DNA of 64,000 bases from SZUA-320 sp963707875 (GCA_963707875.1 CAVPRU010000002.1:310001-374000); one strand, 5' to 3'. Shown: positions 1 to 9,391, counted from the first letter of the stretch. Program-made: numbers and translations. Notes: generated by a model from the sequence alone, not told the origin.

Positions 1-1
1 A

Positions 2-2785
2 CGCCGCCCCTCGGAACCCGCCCTGCCACCGCCCTTCCCGGGCGAGCCAGCCGCGCTGGATGGCAGCGAGGCCATAGTCGCGATGGAAACGGCAGCCAGC
101 GAGGCGGCCGGCGCCTACCCGATCACCCCCTCCACCCAGATGGGAGAGGGCTGGGCGGTCGCGGTGGCCCAGGGCAAGCTCAACGTGAACGGCCGCCGGC
201 TGCTCTTCTTCGAGCCGGAAGGTGAGCACGCGGCGGCGGCGGTGACCGCCGGCATGTCGATGGTGGGACTCCGGGCCACCAACTTTTCCAGTGGCCAGGG
301 CATCGCCTACATGCACGAGTCGCTGTACGCGGCGGTGGGCAAGCGACTGACCTATGTGCTCAACATGGCCTGCCGGGCCATGACCAAGCACTCCCTGAAT
401 GTCCATGCGGGCCACGACGACTACCACGCGGTGGACGACACCGGGTTCTTCCAGCTCTTTGCCAAGAATGTCCAGGAAGCGGCCGACCTCAACCTGATCG
501 CCCACCGGATTGCCGAGTTGGGACTCAACCCCGGGATCTGCGCCCAGGACGGGTTCCTCACCAGTCACGTGATCGAATCGATCCTGCTGCCCGGGCCGGA
601 ACTGGTCCGTCGCTTCCTGGGCGATCCCGCCGACCTGATCGAGTCACCCACGCCGGCTCAACGGATGGTCTTCGGGGAACGGCGGCGCCGGATTCCGGAG
701 ATGTTCGACCTGGACTACCCGGCCATGCTCGGGGTGGTGCAGAACCAGGACAGCTATGCCCAGGGGGTGGCGGCCCAGCGGCCGTTCTACTTCGACCACC
801 TGACCGAAATCACCGACGCGGCGTTCGGGGACTTCGCGGCCCTGACCGGCCGGCGGTATTCGCGGGCCACCGGGTACCGCACCGAGGATGCCGAGTACCT
901 GGTGGCGGGCCAGGGGTCGATCGTGTGGAATCTCGAGGCAGTCGTCGACCACCTGCGAGAGCAGACCGGCCTCCGGATCGGGGTCGTGAACGTCACGATG
1001 TTCCGCCCGTTCCCGGCCGACCGGATCGTCGAGCTGTGCCAGGGGGTGAAGGCAGTCACGGTGTTTGAACGACTCGACCAGCCCCTGGCGGTCGACCCGC
1101 CCCTGCTCCGGGAGATTCGCTCGGCGATGGGCCAGGCGGTGGAAAACGGGCGGGCCGGCGGGGTGGCGCCCCATCTGGGGGTCCCCGGAATCCGCCCGGA
1201 GGCGGTGCCGGACTTCTACTCGAGCTGCTTCGGCATGGGGAGCCGCGACGTTCAGGCCGGCGATCTGCACGCGGCGATCGAGAACATGCTGCCACGGGGC
1301 CGCCGGCACCGCCAGTTCTATCTCGGCATCGAATTCGTGCGCCCCGAGACCCGGCTCCCGAAGCTGGAACTGTGGCAGGAACGGCTGGAAGAGTCCTACC
1401 CCCACCTCAGGGACCTGGCCATCAACGCCACCGCCGACCTGAACCTGCTTCCCAAGGACTCACTGGCGCTCCGGATCCACTCGGTGGGCGGTTGGGGCGC
1501 GATCACGATGGGGAAGAACCTGGCGCTGACCGCCTCCGAGCTGCTGGGGCTTCACATCAAGGCCAACCCCAAGTACGGCTCGGAGAAGAAAGGCCAGCCG
1601 ACCACGTTCTTTGCCACCTTGGCCTCGGAACCGGTCCGGCTCAATGCCGAACTGCGGCACGTCAACGTGGTCCTCTCGCCCGATCCCAACGTGTTCCGGC
1701 ACTCGAATCCGATTGCCGGGCTTGCGCCGGGCGGGGTCTTCCTGATTCAGAGCGACACCGACCCCAAGGCGCTGTGGGACAGCTTTCCGGCGACCGCCCA
1801 GCGCGAGATCCGGGACCGGAAGCTCCGGGTGTTTGCCCTCGACGGCTTTGCCATCGCGGCGGCTGAGGCCACCGAGGCGGAGCATCGGTACCGGATGCAG
1901 GGGGCGGCCTTCATGGGCGGCTTCTTCCGGGCGGCCCCACTCATGGCGCGGCATTCGCTCGACGAGGAGCGGCTGTTCGAAGGGATCGCCAAGCAGCTCC
2001 AGAAGAAATTCGGTCGCTTCGGGCAGACGGTGGTGGACGACAACCTGCGGGTCATTCGCCGAGGATTTGCCGAGGTCCGGGAGGTGGACTACTCCGCTCT
2101 GGAGGACAAGCGGTCGGAGCGGGGCGCTCTTCCGGTGATGCCGCGGGCGCTGGCCAACAGCGGCGCCGAGGGTGTGGGGCAGGGCGGGCGCTTCTGGGAG
2201 CAGGTCGGTTTTCTCTACCAGACCGGCGAGGACGTGATCGCCGACCCGTTTGCGGCGATCAGTGCGATCCCGGCCGCCACCAGCACCCTCCGTGACATGA
2301 CCGACGTCCGGTTTGAGGTGCCGGAGTTCGTGGCCGAGCGATGCACCGGGTGTGGCCAGTGCTGGGTCCAGTGTCCCGACGCGGCGATTCCCGGACTGGT
2401 CCACACGGTTGACGAGATCCTCGAGGCGACGGTGGCGGCCCAGTCCAATGGCCGCACCTTCGACCGGTTCCGGCCGGTGCTGCGACCGCTCGCCCGGGAG
2501 GCCCAGCGACTGCTGGCGGGTCCGATCCGGTCGATTCCCGAGGCCCTGTCCCAGGCCTACCAGGGCGTGGTCGAACGGATGGGGATGGACCCCGAGCGCC
2601 GGGCCGCGACGGATGCCGAATTCTCGGTGATCCATGCGGCGGTGGCCGCCTTCCCGCTGGCCAAGACCGCTCCGTTCTTCGAGGTGCCGGAAGCGCAAAC
2701 AGAAGGGCACCGGCGGATTGCTCTCGATCACGGTGAACCCGGAGGCCTGCAAGGGATGCAACATCTGCGTCGACGTCTGTCCTGA
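2..2785 (+). CDS. NifJ-type 2-oxoacid:ferredoxin oxidoreductase, 5' part (partial, then frameshifted)
   Basis: Oxidatively decarboxylates a 2-oxoacid (pyruvate is likeliest) with CoA and reduces ferredoxin, in the cytoplasm. The frame is open from base 2 upstream of the first ATG at 83, and the residues before that ATG (ALDGSEAIVAMETAASEAAG) belong to the family, so the true start lies outside the window. Domain order is the alpha/domain I region (GAYPITPSTQMGEGW), domain II (about nt 890-1150), a gamma domain (GGWGAITMGKNLAL, KYGSEKKGQPTTFF, nt 1480-1750) and a ferredoxin-like CTGCGQCWVQCP motif near nt 2342. The frame then leaves the family sequence near base 2694 and stops at 2785. Dropping one base there (codons read CCG GAA GCC AAA CAG) joins it to the next entry. 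It heads the rnf operon. The exact substrate cannot be told from sequence. Confidence 0.9.
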   Translation, partial: RRPSEPALPPPFPGEPAALDGSEAIVAMETAASEAAGAYPITPSTQMGEGWAVAVAQGKLNVNGRRLLFFEPEGEHAAAAVTAGMSMVGLRATNFSSGQGIAYMHESLYAAVGKRLTYVLNMACRAMTKHSLNVHAGHDDYHAVDDTGFFQLFAKNVQEAADLNLIAHRIAELGLNPGICAQDGFLTSHVIESILLPGPELVRRFLGDPADLIESPTPAQRMVFGERRRRIPEMFDLDYPAMLGVVQNQDSYAQGVAAQRPFYFDHLTEITDAAFGDFAALTGRRYSRATGYRTEDAEYLVAGQGSIVWNLEAVVDHLREQTGLRIGVVNVTMFRPFPADRIVELCQGVKAVTVFERLDQPLAVDPPLLREIRSAMGQAVENGRAGGVAPHLGVPGIRPEAVPDFYSSCFGMGSRDVQAGDLHAAIENMLPRGRRHRQFYLGIEFVRPETRLPKLELWQERLEESYPHLRDLAINATADLNLLPKDSLALRIHSVGGWGAITMGKNLALTASELLGLHIKANPKYGSEKKGQPTTFFATLASEPVRLNAELRHVNVVLSPDPNVFRHSNPIAGLAPGGVFLIQSDTDPKALWDSFPATAQREIRDRKLRVFALDGFAIAAAEATEAEHRYRMQGAAFMGGFFRAAPLMARHSLDEERLFEGIAKQLQKKFGRFGQTVVDDNLRVIRRGFAEVREVDYSALEDKRSERGALPVMPRALANSGAEGVGQGGRFWEQVGFLYQTGEDVIADPFAAISAIPAATSTLRDMTDVRFEVPEFVAERCTGCGQCWVQCPDAAIPGLVHTVDEILEATVAAQSNGRTFDRFRPVLRPLAREAQRLLAGPIRSIPEALSQAYQGVVERMGMDPERRAATDAEFSVIHAAVAAFPLAKTAPFFEVPEAQTEGHRRIALDHGEPGGLQGMQHLRRRLS

Positions 2786-5018
2786 CCAGGCGCTGATCAC
2801 CATCCGGCAGGACGACCAGGTGGTGGACCGGTTGCGGCGGAACTGGGACCTCTGGCAGCAGCTGCCGGACACCAATGATCGCTACGTCAACATCCGGAAC
2901 CTGGAGGAGGGCATCGGGGTGCTGACCTCGCTGCTCCTCAAGAAGGACAACTACACCTCGATGTTCGGGGGCGACGGGGCCTGTATGGGGTGCGGCGAGA
3001 AGACCGCGATCCACCTGGTCTTCAGTGCGGTCAACGCGCTGATGTACCCGCGGGTGGCCCGCCAGGTGGAGCGGCTCGCCGACCTGATGGCCCGGCTCGA
3101 CCGGAAGGCCCGCGAACTGGTGGCCGCCGACGCCGACCTCGACCGGCTCGAGGCCGTCGAACTGGCGCCCGACAAGCGAGCCGCGGTGGAACGGATTGCC
3201 GGGATGCTGCGCGACCTCAAGGACCTCCGCTGGCGCTACACCGAGGGCCCGAGCCGCCGGGGCCGCGCCACCCTCGGCATTGCCAACGCGACCGGCTGCT
3301 CCTCGGTCTGGGGCAGCACCTATCCCTACAACCCCTACCCGTTCCCCTGGGTCAACCACCTCTTCCAGGACGCCCCCTCGATTGCCATCGGGATCTTCGA
3401 GGGCCACATGCGGAAGATGGCCGACGGGTTCATCGCGGTGCGTCGAGCCGAACTGGAGCTGGCGGGCGAATACGACGCGGCGGAGCACGAGCCGTTCTTC
3501 ACCGCCTTCGACTGGCGCCAGTTCAGCGAGGAGGAGTTCGCCCTCTGCCCACCGATTTTCGCCGTGGGCGGCGACGGCGCCATGCTGGACATCGGCTTCC
3601 AGAACCTGTCCCGGCTGCTGGCCTCCGGGAAACCGATCCGGGTGGTGGTGCTCGACACCCAGGTCTACTCCAACACCGGCGGCCAGGCCTGCACCAGCGG
3701 GTTCACCGGTCAGGTCTCCGACATGGCGGCCTGGGGCAAGGCACAGCACGGCAAGGAGGAAACCCGCAAGGAACTGGCCCTCCTGGTGATGGCCCACCGG
3801 AACGCCTACGTCCTGCAGGGCTCCCAGGCCAATCCGTCGCACCTGCTGGCGGGGGTGATCAAGGGCCTGAAGAGCCATCGGCCGGCGGTCTTCTCGCTCC
3901 ACTGCCCCTGTCCGCCCGAACACGGCCTGGCCGACGATCAGGCCAGCCGGGCGGCCAAGCAGGCGCTGGAGAGCCGGGCGTTTCCAGTGCTGGTCTATGA
4001 CCCGGATGGGGGGCCGTCGGTGGCCGACTGCCTCTCGCTCGACGGGAACCCGGCAATGGACGACACCTGGCCGACCTATGACTTGCGGTATCGAGACCCG
4101 GCCGGGGTCGAGCAGGTGCTCACGGTGCCAATGACGATCGCCGACTGGGCCGCCACCGAGTCCCGGTTCCGGAGGAACTTCACCCCGGTGCCGGCCGACG
4201 CCCCCGACGATGGCCTGCTGCCGTTTGCCGAGTACCTGGAGCGAACCCCGGACGAACGAGCCGGGCTCACCCCGTTCATCAATACCCTGGACGGGGAGAA
4301 GCGACTGGTCCGGTTCGCGGCCAGCGAGGAGATCGTGGCCTTGGCGGAGGACCGGCTCAAGCTCTGGCACCAGCTCCGCCAGATGGCCGGGATCGAGGTG
4401 CCAGACTCCGTCCGAGATACCGTCGTGGCCGATCTGGAGATCGAATACGACGCCAGGGTCGAAGCGGTGCGGGCGGACTTCGAGCGCCGGCTGGCCGACC
4501 TCCGGGTCAGCTACCCGCAGGTGATCGCCCGGCGGCTGGCCGAAGGGCTGCTCCGGGCCGGGGGCGATCGGACCGTTGCCGACATCCTCGCGGAGGTGCC
4601 CACCGCCCCGGGGTTTGACCCGACCCGGCTGGAACTCCAGGAGTCGAACGGTGGGGGTGGCGGGACGGCCGCGGCCGCGGTCCAGGCCGCCGTTTCCGCC
4701 CCCGCTCCGATGGGAACTGCCGCTCCAGCCCACCCTGTTGCCGACGGGGCTGCTGATGGCGGGGCGCTCGAACTCGAGCCGTACATTGACACCGCGAGGT
4801 GTACCAGCTGTGACGAGTGCATCAACATCAATCGCAAGCTGTTCGAGTACAACGCGAAGAAGCAGGCGGTCATCAAGGACTCGACGGCCGGAACCTTCAA
4901 GGAACTGGTCCTGGCGGCCGAACGGTGCCCAGTGAGCATCATTCATCCCGGCACGCCGCTCAACCCGAAAGAGAAGGGGCTTGAGAAGCTCATCGCCCGC
5001 GCGGCGCCGTTCAACTGA
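2697..5018 (+). CDS. NifJ-type 2-oxoacid:ferredoxin oxidoreductase, 3' part (second Fe-S motif, TPP domain, extra C-terminal Cys domain)
   Basis: Continuation of the preceding gene after a one-base insertion. It opens with the second [4Fe-4S] motif CKGCNICVDVCPDQA, then the thiamine-diphosphate domain: ACMGCGEK near nt 2980, the GDGAMLDIG metal/TPP-binding signature near nt 3570 and YSNTGGQACTSGFTGQVSD near nt 3665. The C-terminal 80 residues add a third cysteine segment (CTSCDECININ and a later CPVSIIHPGTP) that resembles a degenerate ferredoxin and is not part of classical NifJ. Both parts together exceed 1,670 residues, against roughly 1,170-1,200 for ordinary NifJ. The extra length lies between the two ferredoxin motifs, inside the TPP domain and at the C-terminus. 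rnfC starts two bases after the stop, which points to electron delivery to Rnf. Confidence 0.9.
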   Translation, partial: KQKGTGGLLSITVNPEACKGCNICVDVCPDQALITIRQDDQVVDRLRRNWDLWQQLPDTNDRYVNIRNLEEGIGVLTSLLLKKDNYTSMFGGDGACMGCGEKTAIHLVFSAVNALMYPRVARQVERLADLMARLDRKARELVAADADLDRLEAVELAPDKRAAVERIAGMLRDLKDLRWRYTEGPSRRGRATLGIANATGCSSVWGSTYPYNPYPFPWVNHLFQDAPSIAIGIFEGHMRKMADGFIAVRRAELELAGEYDAAEHEPFFTAFDWRQFSEEEFALCPPIFAVGGDGAMLDIGFQNLSRLLASGKPIRVVVLDTQVYSNTGGQACTSGFTGQVSDMAAWGKAQHGKEETRKELALLVMAHRNAYVLQGSQANPSHLLAGVIKGLKSHRPAVFSLHCPCPPEHGLADDQASRAAKQALESRAFPVLVYDPDGGPSVADCLSLDGNPAMDDTWPTYDLRYRDPAGVEQVLTVPMTIADWAATESRFRRNFTPVPADAPDDGLLPFAEYLERTPDERAGLTPFINTLDGEKRLVRFAASEEIVALAEDRLKLWHQLRQMAGIEVPDSVRDTVVADLEIEYDARVEAVRADFERRLADLRVSYPQVIARRLAEGLLRAGGDRTVADILAEVPTAPGFDPTRLELQESNGGGGGTAAAAVQAAVSAPAPMGTAAPAHPVADGAADGGALELEPYIDTARCTSCDECININRKLFEYNAKKQAVIKDSTAGTFKELVLAAERCPVSIIHPGTPLNPKEKGLEKLIARAAPFN

Positions 5019-5019
5019 C

Positions 5020-6348
5020 ATGTCCTTCTGGCACACGTTCCGCCATGGCGTCCATCCGCCGGACCTGAAAGAGCTCACCGCCGGGCTCCCGATCCGGCGG
5101 CTGCCGTTCCCCGAGGAAATTGTCCTCCCGCTCCGGCAGCATGCCGGCCGGCCGGCGGTCCCGATCGTCCGCGAGGGCGACCGGGTAGAGCGGGGCGACA
5201 CCCTGGCCCGGGCCGACGGCCACATCTCGGCGCCGGTCCATGCCTCGGCGGCGGGCCGGGTGACCGCGATCGATCTGTGGCCCCACCCGGATGGCAGTCA
5301 TGCGCCGGCGATCCGGATTGCCGTCGAGCGCTACTCGCCCCAGGCGGTGCGCCCGAGGATCACCCCGGAGTGGGAGGGACTGTCGCGCGAGGAGTTGATT
5401 GCGGCGGTCAAGGACGCCGGGGTGGTGGGTCTCGGGGGGGCGGCCTTCCCGGCCCACGTGAAACTGGCCCCACCTGCCGAGTTCCCGATCGAGGTCCTGG
5501 TGGTGAACGGCTGCGAGTGCGAACCGTATCTCACGACCGATCACCGTACCATGGTAGAATACCCGGAGCGGGTCCAGCTCGGGATCCGGATCATGCTCAA
5601 GTGTCTGGGTGCCCAACGAGCGGTGGTCGGGATCGAGCGGAACAAGCCCGATGCGGTCGCGGCGATTCGGGCGACCCTGCCAAGCGACCTTGACGTCTCG
5701 GTGCTCGACCTCACGGTCAAGTACCCGCAGGGCGCGGAGAAGATGCTGATCAAGGCCGTGCTGGGCCGTGACGTCCCATCGGGTCGGCTGCCGATGCATG
5801 TCGGGGTGGTGGTGCAGAACGTGGCGTCACTCGCGACCATCGCCGAGGTGTTCCTGACGGGACTGCCGCTGATCGAACGGATCGTGACCGTCACCGGACG
5901 CGGCATCGCCCGGCCCGCCAACCTGCTGGTGCCGGTGGGGACCAAGCTCCGGGACCTGATCGCGGCCTGTGGCGGGATGACCCCTGACGCCCGGGAGGTC
6001 GTGTTCGGCGGCCCGATGATGGGAGTTGCCCAGGCCGACCTCGACGTCCCGATCACCAAGGGGACCACCGGGGTGATCGTCCTGAGCCGGGCCGAGACCC
6101 GGGATCAGCCGAGCCTGCCGTGCATCAAGTGCGGCCACTGCCTCGACGCGTGTCCGGTCTTTCTCAACCCCCAGCTGCTGGGCGCCCTGGCCACGGCCGA
6201 GCGGTACCAGGAGATGGAGACCGCCCACCTGGCGGACTGCATGCTGTGCGGCTGTTGCTCGTACGTCTGTCCGTCACACATTCCGCTCTCCCAGCTCTTC
6301 GCCGCCTCGAAGGTGCGGGTTCGGAAGCTCAAAGTGGTGTCGGCATGA
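5020..6348 (+). CDS. rnfC: Electron transport complex subunit RnfC
   Basis: Peripheral subunit of the Rnf ion-translocating ferredoxin:NAD+ oxidoreductase; it carries the NADH/FMN site and two [4Fe-4S] clusters. The 442-residue protein has the RnfC N-terminal barrel, the GLGGAAFPAHVKL flavin/NADH loop, VVNGCECEPYLTTDHRTMVE, and two clusters, CIKCGHCLDACP (from residue 368) and CMLCGCCSYVCP (from residue 407). It is a short RnfC without the long Ala/Lys-rich tail of the enterobacterial protein. I chose ATG 5020, which begins MSFWHTFRHGVHPP, over the upstream in-frame 4981 because it follows the previous stop by one base and begins at the family N-terminus. Its stop overlaps the rnfD start (ATGA). 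Confidence 0.95.
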   Translation: MSFWHTFRHGVHPPDLKELTAGLPIRRLPFPEEIVLPLRQHAGRPAVPIVREGDRVERGDTLARADGHISAPVHASAAGRVTAIDLWPHPDGSHAPAIRIAVERYSPQAVRPRITPEWEGLSREELIAAVKDAGVVGLGGAAFPAHVKLAPPAEFPIEVLVVNGCECEPYLTTDHRTMVEYPERVQLGIRIMLKCLGAQRAVVGIERNKPDAVAAIRATLPSDLDVSVLDLTVKYPQGAEKMLIKAVLGRDVPSGRLPMHVGVVVQNVASLATIAEVFLTGLPLIERIVTVTGRGIARPANLLVPVGTKLRDLIAACGGMTPDAREVVFGGPMMGVAQADLDVPITKGTTGVIVLSRAETRDQPSLPCIKCGHCLDACPVFLNPQLLGALATAERYQEMETAHLADCMLCGCCSYVCPSHIPLSQLFAASKVRVRKLKVVSA

Positions 6349-7349
6349 GCGGCCCTCCTCTCCGGCTGGTCACCGCCTCGCCCCACCTCGGTAGCGGCCA
6401 CTCGACCCGGCGGATCATGTGGACCGTGGTGGCCAGCCTGATTCCGGTCCTGGCCACCTCGGTCTGGTTCTTCGGGCCCAGCGCACTGTTGGTGACCGGT
6501 GCCGCCACCGCGGGCGTCCTGGTGACCGAGCGAGTCTTCGGGGCGCGTCATTCGCTGCTGGACGGGTCCGCGATGATCACCGGCATCCTGCTGGGCCTGA
6601 CGCTGCCGGCCGGCCTCCCGATGTGGATGGCCTTTGTGGGCGGTGCGTTCGCCATCGGGTTCGGGAAGCTGGTCTTCGGCGGGCTGGGCCAGAACGTCTT
6701 CAATCCGGCGCTGCTGGGCCGCGCCTTCCTCCAGGCCGCCTTTCCGGTGGCGATGACCACTTGGCCCGCCGCCCAGGCCAGCTGGTGGCAGCTCCGGGGC
6801 GACAACCTGGCCCTGCCCCTGATGGGCGCCCGGGCCCCCGACGTGATCACCGGGGCGACCCCGCTGGGGCTGATGAAGTTCGAAGGAGAGACCACGGCAC
6901 TTTGGGATCTCGTGCTCGGCACCACCGGCGGGTCGCTGGGTGAGACCGCGGGGCTCGTGATCCTGGCATGCGGACTCTATCTGGCGCTCCGCAACTACCT
7001 CAACTGGAGGATTCCGGCGAGCATCTTTCTCTCCGTGTTCCTGTTCGCCGGGATGCTCCATCTCCTCCTCCCGGGCCGGTATCCCGACCCGCTGTTCATG
7101 CTGTTCTCCGGCGGGCTCATGCTGGGCGCCTGGTACATGGCCACCGACATGGTCACCTCGCCGATGACCCATCGAGGCTGCTGGGTGTTTGGGGCCGGGA
7201 TCGGGGCGCTGGTGGTCGTGATCCGATTGTGGGGAGGGCTGGCCGAGGGGGTCATGTACGCGATTCTGCTGATGAATGCGCTGGTGCCGTTCATCAACCG
7301 CGTCACCCAGCCCCGGGTCTTCGGCACCCTCAAGGGGCAGGCCTCGTGA
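6345..7349 (+). CDS. rnfD: Electron transport complex subunit RnfD
   Basis: Integral membrane Rnf subunit of 334 residues with about nine to ten hydrophobic segments, homologous to NqrB. It carries covalent FMN: the flavinylation motif is T169-G-A-T172 (DVITGATPLG), where the last Thr would receive FMN from ApbE, encoded at the end of this operon. Other family features are FNPALLGRAFLQAAFP and MATDMVTSPMTHRG. The ATG at 6345 overlaps the rnfC stop; an in-frame extension upstream to 6120 runs through rnfC and is not used. Its TGA overlaps the GTG of rnfG. Confidence 0.95.
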   Translation: MSGPPLRLVTASPHLGSGHSTRRIMWTVVASLIPVLATSVWFFGPSALLVTGAATAGVLVTERVFGARHSLLDGSAMITGILLGLTLPAGLPMWMAFVGGAFAIGFGKLVFGGLGQNVFNPALLGRAFLQAAFPVAMTTWPAAQASWWQLRGDNLALPLMGARAPDVITGATPLGLMKFEGETTALWDLVLGTTGGSLGETAGLVILACGLYLALRNYLNWRIPASIFLSVFLFAGMLHLLLPGRYPDPLFMLFSGGLMLGAWYMATDMVTSPMTHRGCWVFGAGIGALVVVIRLWGGLAEGVMYAILLMNALVPFINRVTQPRVFGTLKGQAS

Positions 7350-7999
7350 CCGGCGGCCACGGGCACGGGGGCGGCCCACCGCCACCGCCCAGGCAGGTCT
7401 CGCCGGCCCGGCTGATCGCGACGCTCGGTGGGATCGGCGCGCTAGCGGGGGCGCTCATTCTCTTTGTCTTCGCGGTCACCAGTCCCGCCATCGAAGCCCA
7501 TCGGGCCCGGCGGATTGACGCGGCCATCCGCGAAGTGCTGCGGGGCCCCGAGCGGTATGACACCCTCTACGTCTCGGGCTCGACCCTGACGACCGCAGCA
7601 TCGGTCGGCGCCGAGCCGGTCTACCGGGGTCGCGATGCATCGGGGACCTCGACCGGGTATGCCATCGTGGCGGCGGCACCCGGCTTTGCCGATGTCATCG
7701 AGATCATCTTCGGCTACGATCCCGCCACCAGGACTGTGCTCGGCATGAAGGTGCTGGAGAGCAAGGAGACCCCGGGCCTGGGTGATCGGATCGAGAAGGA
7801 CACGGTCTGGGTGGCGCAGTTCGTCAGCGCCGAGGTGCCGCTCCAGGGTGTCAAATCGGGGCGGGGAACCGGATCGCCGGCCGAGATCGACCTGATCACC
7901 GGCGCCACGATCTCGTCACGGACCATCGTCCGGATCATCAACGACGCGCTGGACCGGCTGGGACCGGCGCTCGGATCGGGAAGGGCGGGCGAACCATGA
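7346..7999 (+). CDS. rnfG: Electron transport complex subunit RnfG (covalent FMN protein)
   Basis: Periplasm-facing Rnf subunit with one N-terminal membrane anchor and an FMN-binding domain, 217 residues. The anchor (roughly residues 28-52) follows a Gly/His/Pro-rich cytoplasmic leader. The FMN attachment motif is T185-G-A-T188 in EIDLITGATISSRTIV. GTG 7346 overlaps the rnfD stop (GTGA) and is the only start that puts the family N-terminus first; the longer frame from 6968 would overlap rnfD by almost 400 bases. The stop overlaps the rnfE ATG. Confidence 0.93.
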   Translation: MTGGHGHGGGPPPPPRQVSPARLIATLGGIGALAGALILFVFAVTSPAIEAHRARRIDAAIREVLRGPERYDTLYVSGSTLTTAASVGAEPVYRGRDASGTSTGYAIVAAAPGFADVIEIIFGYDPATRTVLGMKVLESKETPGLGDRIEKDTVWVAQFVSAEVPLQGVKSGRGTGSPAEIDLITGATISSRTIVRIINDALDRLGPALGSGRAGEP

Positions 8000-8646
8000 G
8001 GAAGACCACCCCCGGCCAGGACCTGGCCCGCGGTGTCTGGCGGGAGAATCCGGTGCTGGTCCAGGCTCTGGGACTCTGCCCCGCGCTGGCGGTGACCAAT
8101 TCGGTCGAGAACAGCCTCGCCATGGGACTCGCCACCTTCTTCGTGCTGCTCGGCTCCAGTGTGCTGATCTCGACAGTCCGGCGCTGGGTGCCGGGCGAGG
8201 TCCGAATCAGCAGCTACATCCTGGTCATCGCGACCTTCGTCTCGGTGGCCGACATGACGCTGGCGGCCGTGGTGCCCGATATCCACAAGGCGCTCGGCGC
8301 GTTCATCGCGCTGATCGTGGTGAACTGCATCATCCTGGGGCGGCAGGAGGCTTTCGCCTCGAAGAACCCCGTGGGCCGGGCCGCGCTGGACGCGATCGGG
8401 ACCGGAGCCGGGTTCATGATCGCGATGCTCATGATGGGCGGAATCCGCGAGGTCCTCGGGGCCGGAAGCTTCCTCGGGATCTCCCTCTTCGGGCCGGGCT
8501 TCGAACCCTGGGTCATCATGGTCCTGCCGCCAGGTGGTTTCCTGACCCTGGGCGTGCTCCTGCTGCTGCTCTCGGCGGTTGAGCAGCGCCGGCTCCGGCG
8601 TCGGGCGGTTCAGCCCCCGGCGGGGTCGGTTCGGAGGGCCGCATGA
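7996..8646 (+). CDS. rnfE: Electron transport complex subunit RnfE
   Basis: Six-helix integral membrane subunit of Rnf, 216 residues, paralogous to RnfA and NqrD. Recognisable sequences are NPVLVQALGLCPALAVTNS and IVVNCIILGRQEAFAS. The cysteines in these two segments match those that, together with RnfA, hold the membrane-embedded [2Fe-2S] cluster in Rnf/Nqr structures. The start overlaps rnfG and the stop overlaps rnfA, both as ATGA, so translation is probably coupled. Confidence 0.95.
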   Translation: MRKTTPGQDLARGVWRENPVLVQALGLCPALAVTNSVENSLAMGLATFFVLLGSSVLISTVRRWVPGEVRISSYILVIATFVSVADMTLAAVVPDIHKALGAFIALIVVNCIILGRQEAFASKNPVGRAALDAIGTGAGFMIAMLMMGGIREVLGAGSFLGISLFGPGFEPWVIMVLPPGGFLTLGVLLLLLSAVEQRRLRRRAVQPPAGSVRRAA

Positions 8647-9224
8647 TCGCTAACCTGGCGTGGATCTTCCTCTCGGCCGCGGTGATCAACAATTTCACCC
8701 TGGCCCTCTTCCTGGGACTCTGCCCCTTCCTGGGGGTGAGCGGCAAGGTGAGCACCGCGGTGCGGATGGGGGGCGCGAACGTCTTCGTGCTTACCATTAC
8801 ATCGCTCTGCGTCTGGGCCCTGAACACCTGGGTGCTGCCCTACGCCCCCTACCTCCGGCTGATCGCCTTCATCGTGGTGATCGCTTCGCTGGTGCAGATC
8901 GTGGAGCTGGCCATCAAGAAGCTGAGTCCCACGCTGTTCCGCGAACTGGGGATCTTCCTGCCGCTCATCACCACCAACTGCGCCATTCTGGGCCTGGCGG
9001 TGTTCCAGACCAACCGGGGCTACGGCTTCCTCGAAGGGCTGGCGTTTGCCCTGGGTGCCGGGGCGGGGCTTGCCCTGGCGCTGGTGCTGATGGCTTCGAT
9101 TCGCGAGCTCCTCGAGCTGTCCGAGGTCCCCGCCGTGGCGCGCGGGCTCGGCCTGGTGCTCATCATCGCCTCCGGCCTGTCGCTCGCCTTCATGGGCTTC
9201 GCCGGCCTGTTGAGCGCCGGATGA
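8643..9224 (+). CDS. rnfA: Electron transport complex subunit RnfA
   Basis: Six-helix membrane subunit of Rnf, 193 residues, homologous to NqrE. It shows NNFTLALFLGLCPFLGVSGK near the N-terminus and LITTNCAILGLAVF in the middle, with the two conserved cysteines. Order in this operon is C-D-G-E-A; an rnfB reading frame, which in many species directly neighbours rnfA or rnfC, was not found on either strand. The stop overlaps the start of the small Cys-rich gene that follows. Confidence 0.95.
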   Translation: MIANLAWIFLSAAVINNFTLALFLGLCPFLGVSGKVSTAVRMGGANVFVLTITSLCVWALNTWVLPYAPYLRLIAFIVVIASLVQIVELAIKKLSPTLFRELGIFLPLITTNCAILGLAVFQTNRGYGFLEGLAFALGAGAGLALALVLMASIRELLELSEVPAVARGLGLVLIIASGLSLAFMGFAGLLSAG

Positions 9225-9391
9225 CCGCCCTGTTTGGCATCATCGCCGCCGCCGTGTTGTTCGCGGTCTTCGGGCTCCTCCGGCGGGGCCGCGAGCCGGA
9301 ACGCTGCGGCGACTGTCCCGGCCACTGCGGCAGCTGCATTCACCCTCACGTCGAGTCGTCCCATGCCTCAACGACCGATCCCCGTGCCTGA
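9221..9391 (+). CDS. Small Cys-rich single-span membrane protein in the rnfB position
   Basis: A 56-residue protein, function unknown. ATG 9221 overlaps the rnfA stop as ATGA, the same coupling used between all rnf genes here, which supports that it is translated. Residues 4-20 are a hydrophobic helix, followed by two Arg and a C29-x2-C32-x3-C36-x2-C39 cluster, then a His/Ser-rich tail. A similar layout (one helix plus a compact Cys cluster) is known in RnfB N-terminal regions and in FeoB-associated Cys-rich membrane proteins. It lacks the [4Fe-4S] ferredoxin domains of RnfB. The last 29 bases overlap apbE. A metal- or cluster-binding link between the oxidoreductase and the membrane complex is only inference. 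Confidence 0.6.
   Translation: MTALFGIIAAAVLFAVFGLLRRGREPERCGDCPGHCGSCIHPHVESSHASTTDPRA

Noticed and set aside
2259..5225. 988-codon open frame antisense to the NifJ-type gene
   Set aside because: High-GC DNA leaves long antisense frames open. The product is Gly/Arg/Pro-rich with no family motif, and the plus strand carries clear enzyme motifs.
9221..9391. Truncated rnfB
   Set aside because: The helix and Cys cluster invite this, but there is no trace of the RnfB ferredoxin domain in any frame downstream, and apbE begins within 142 bases.
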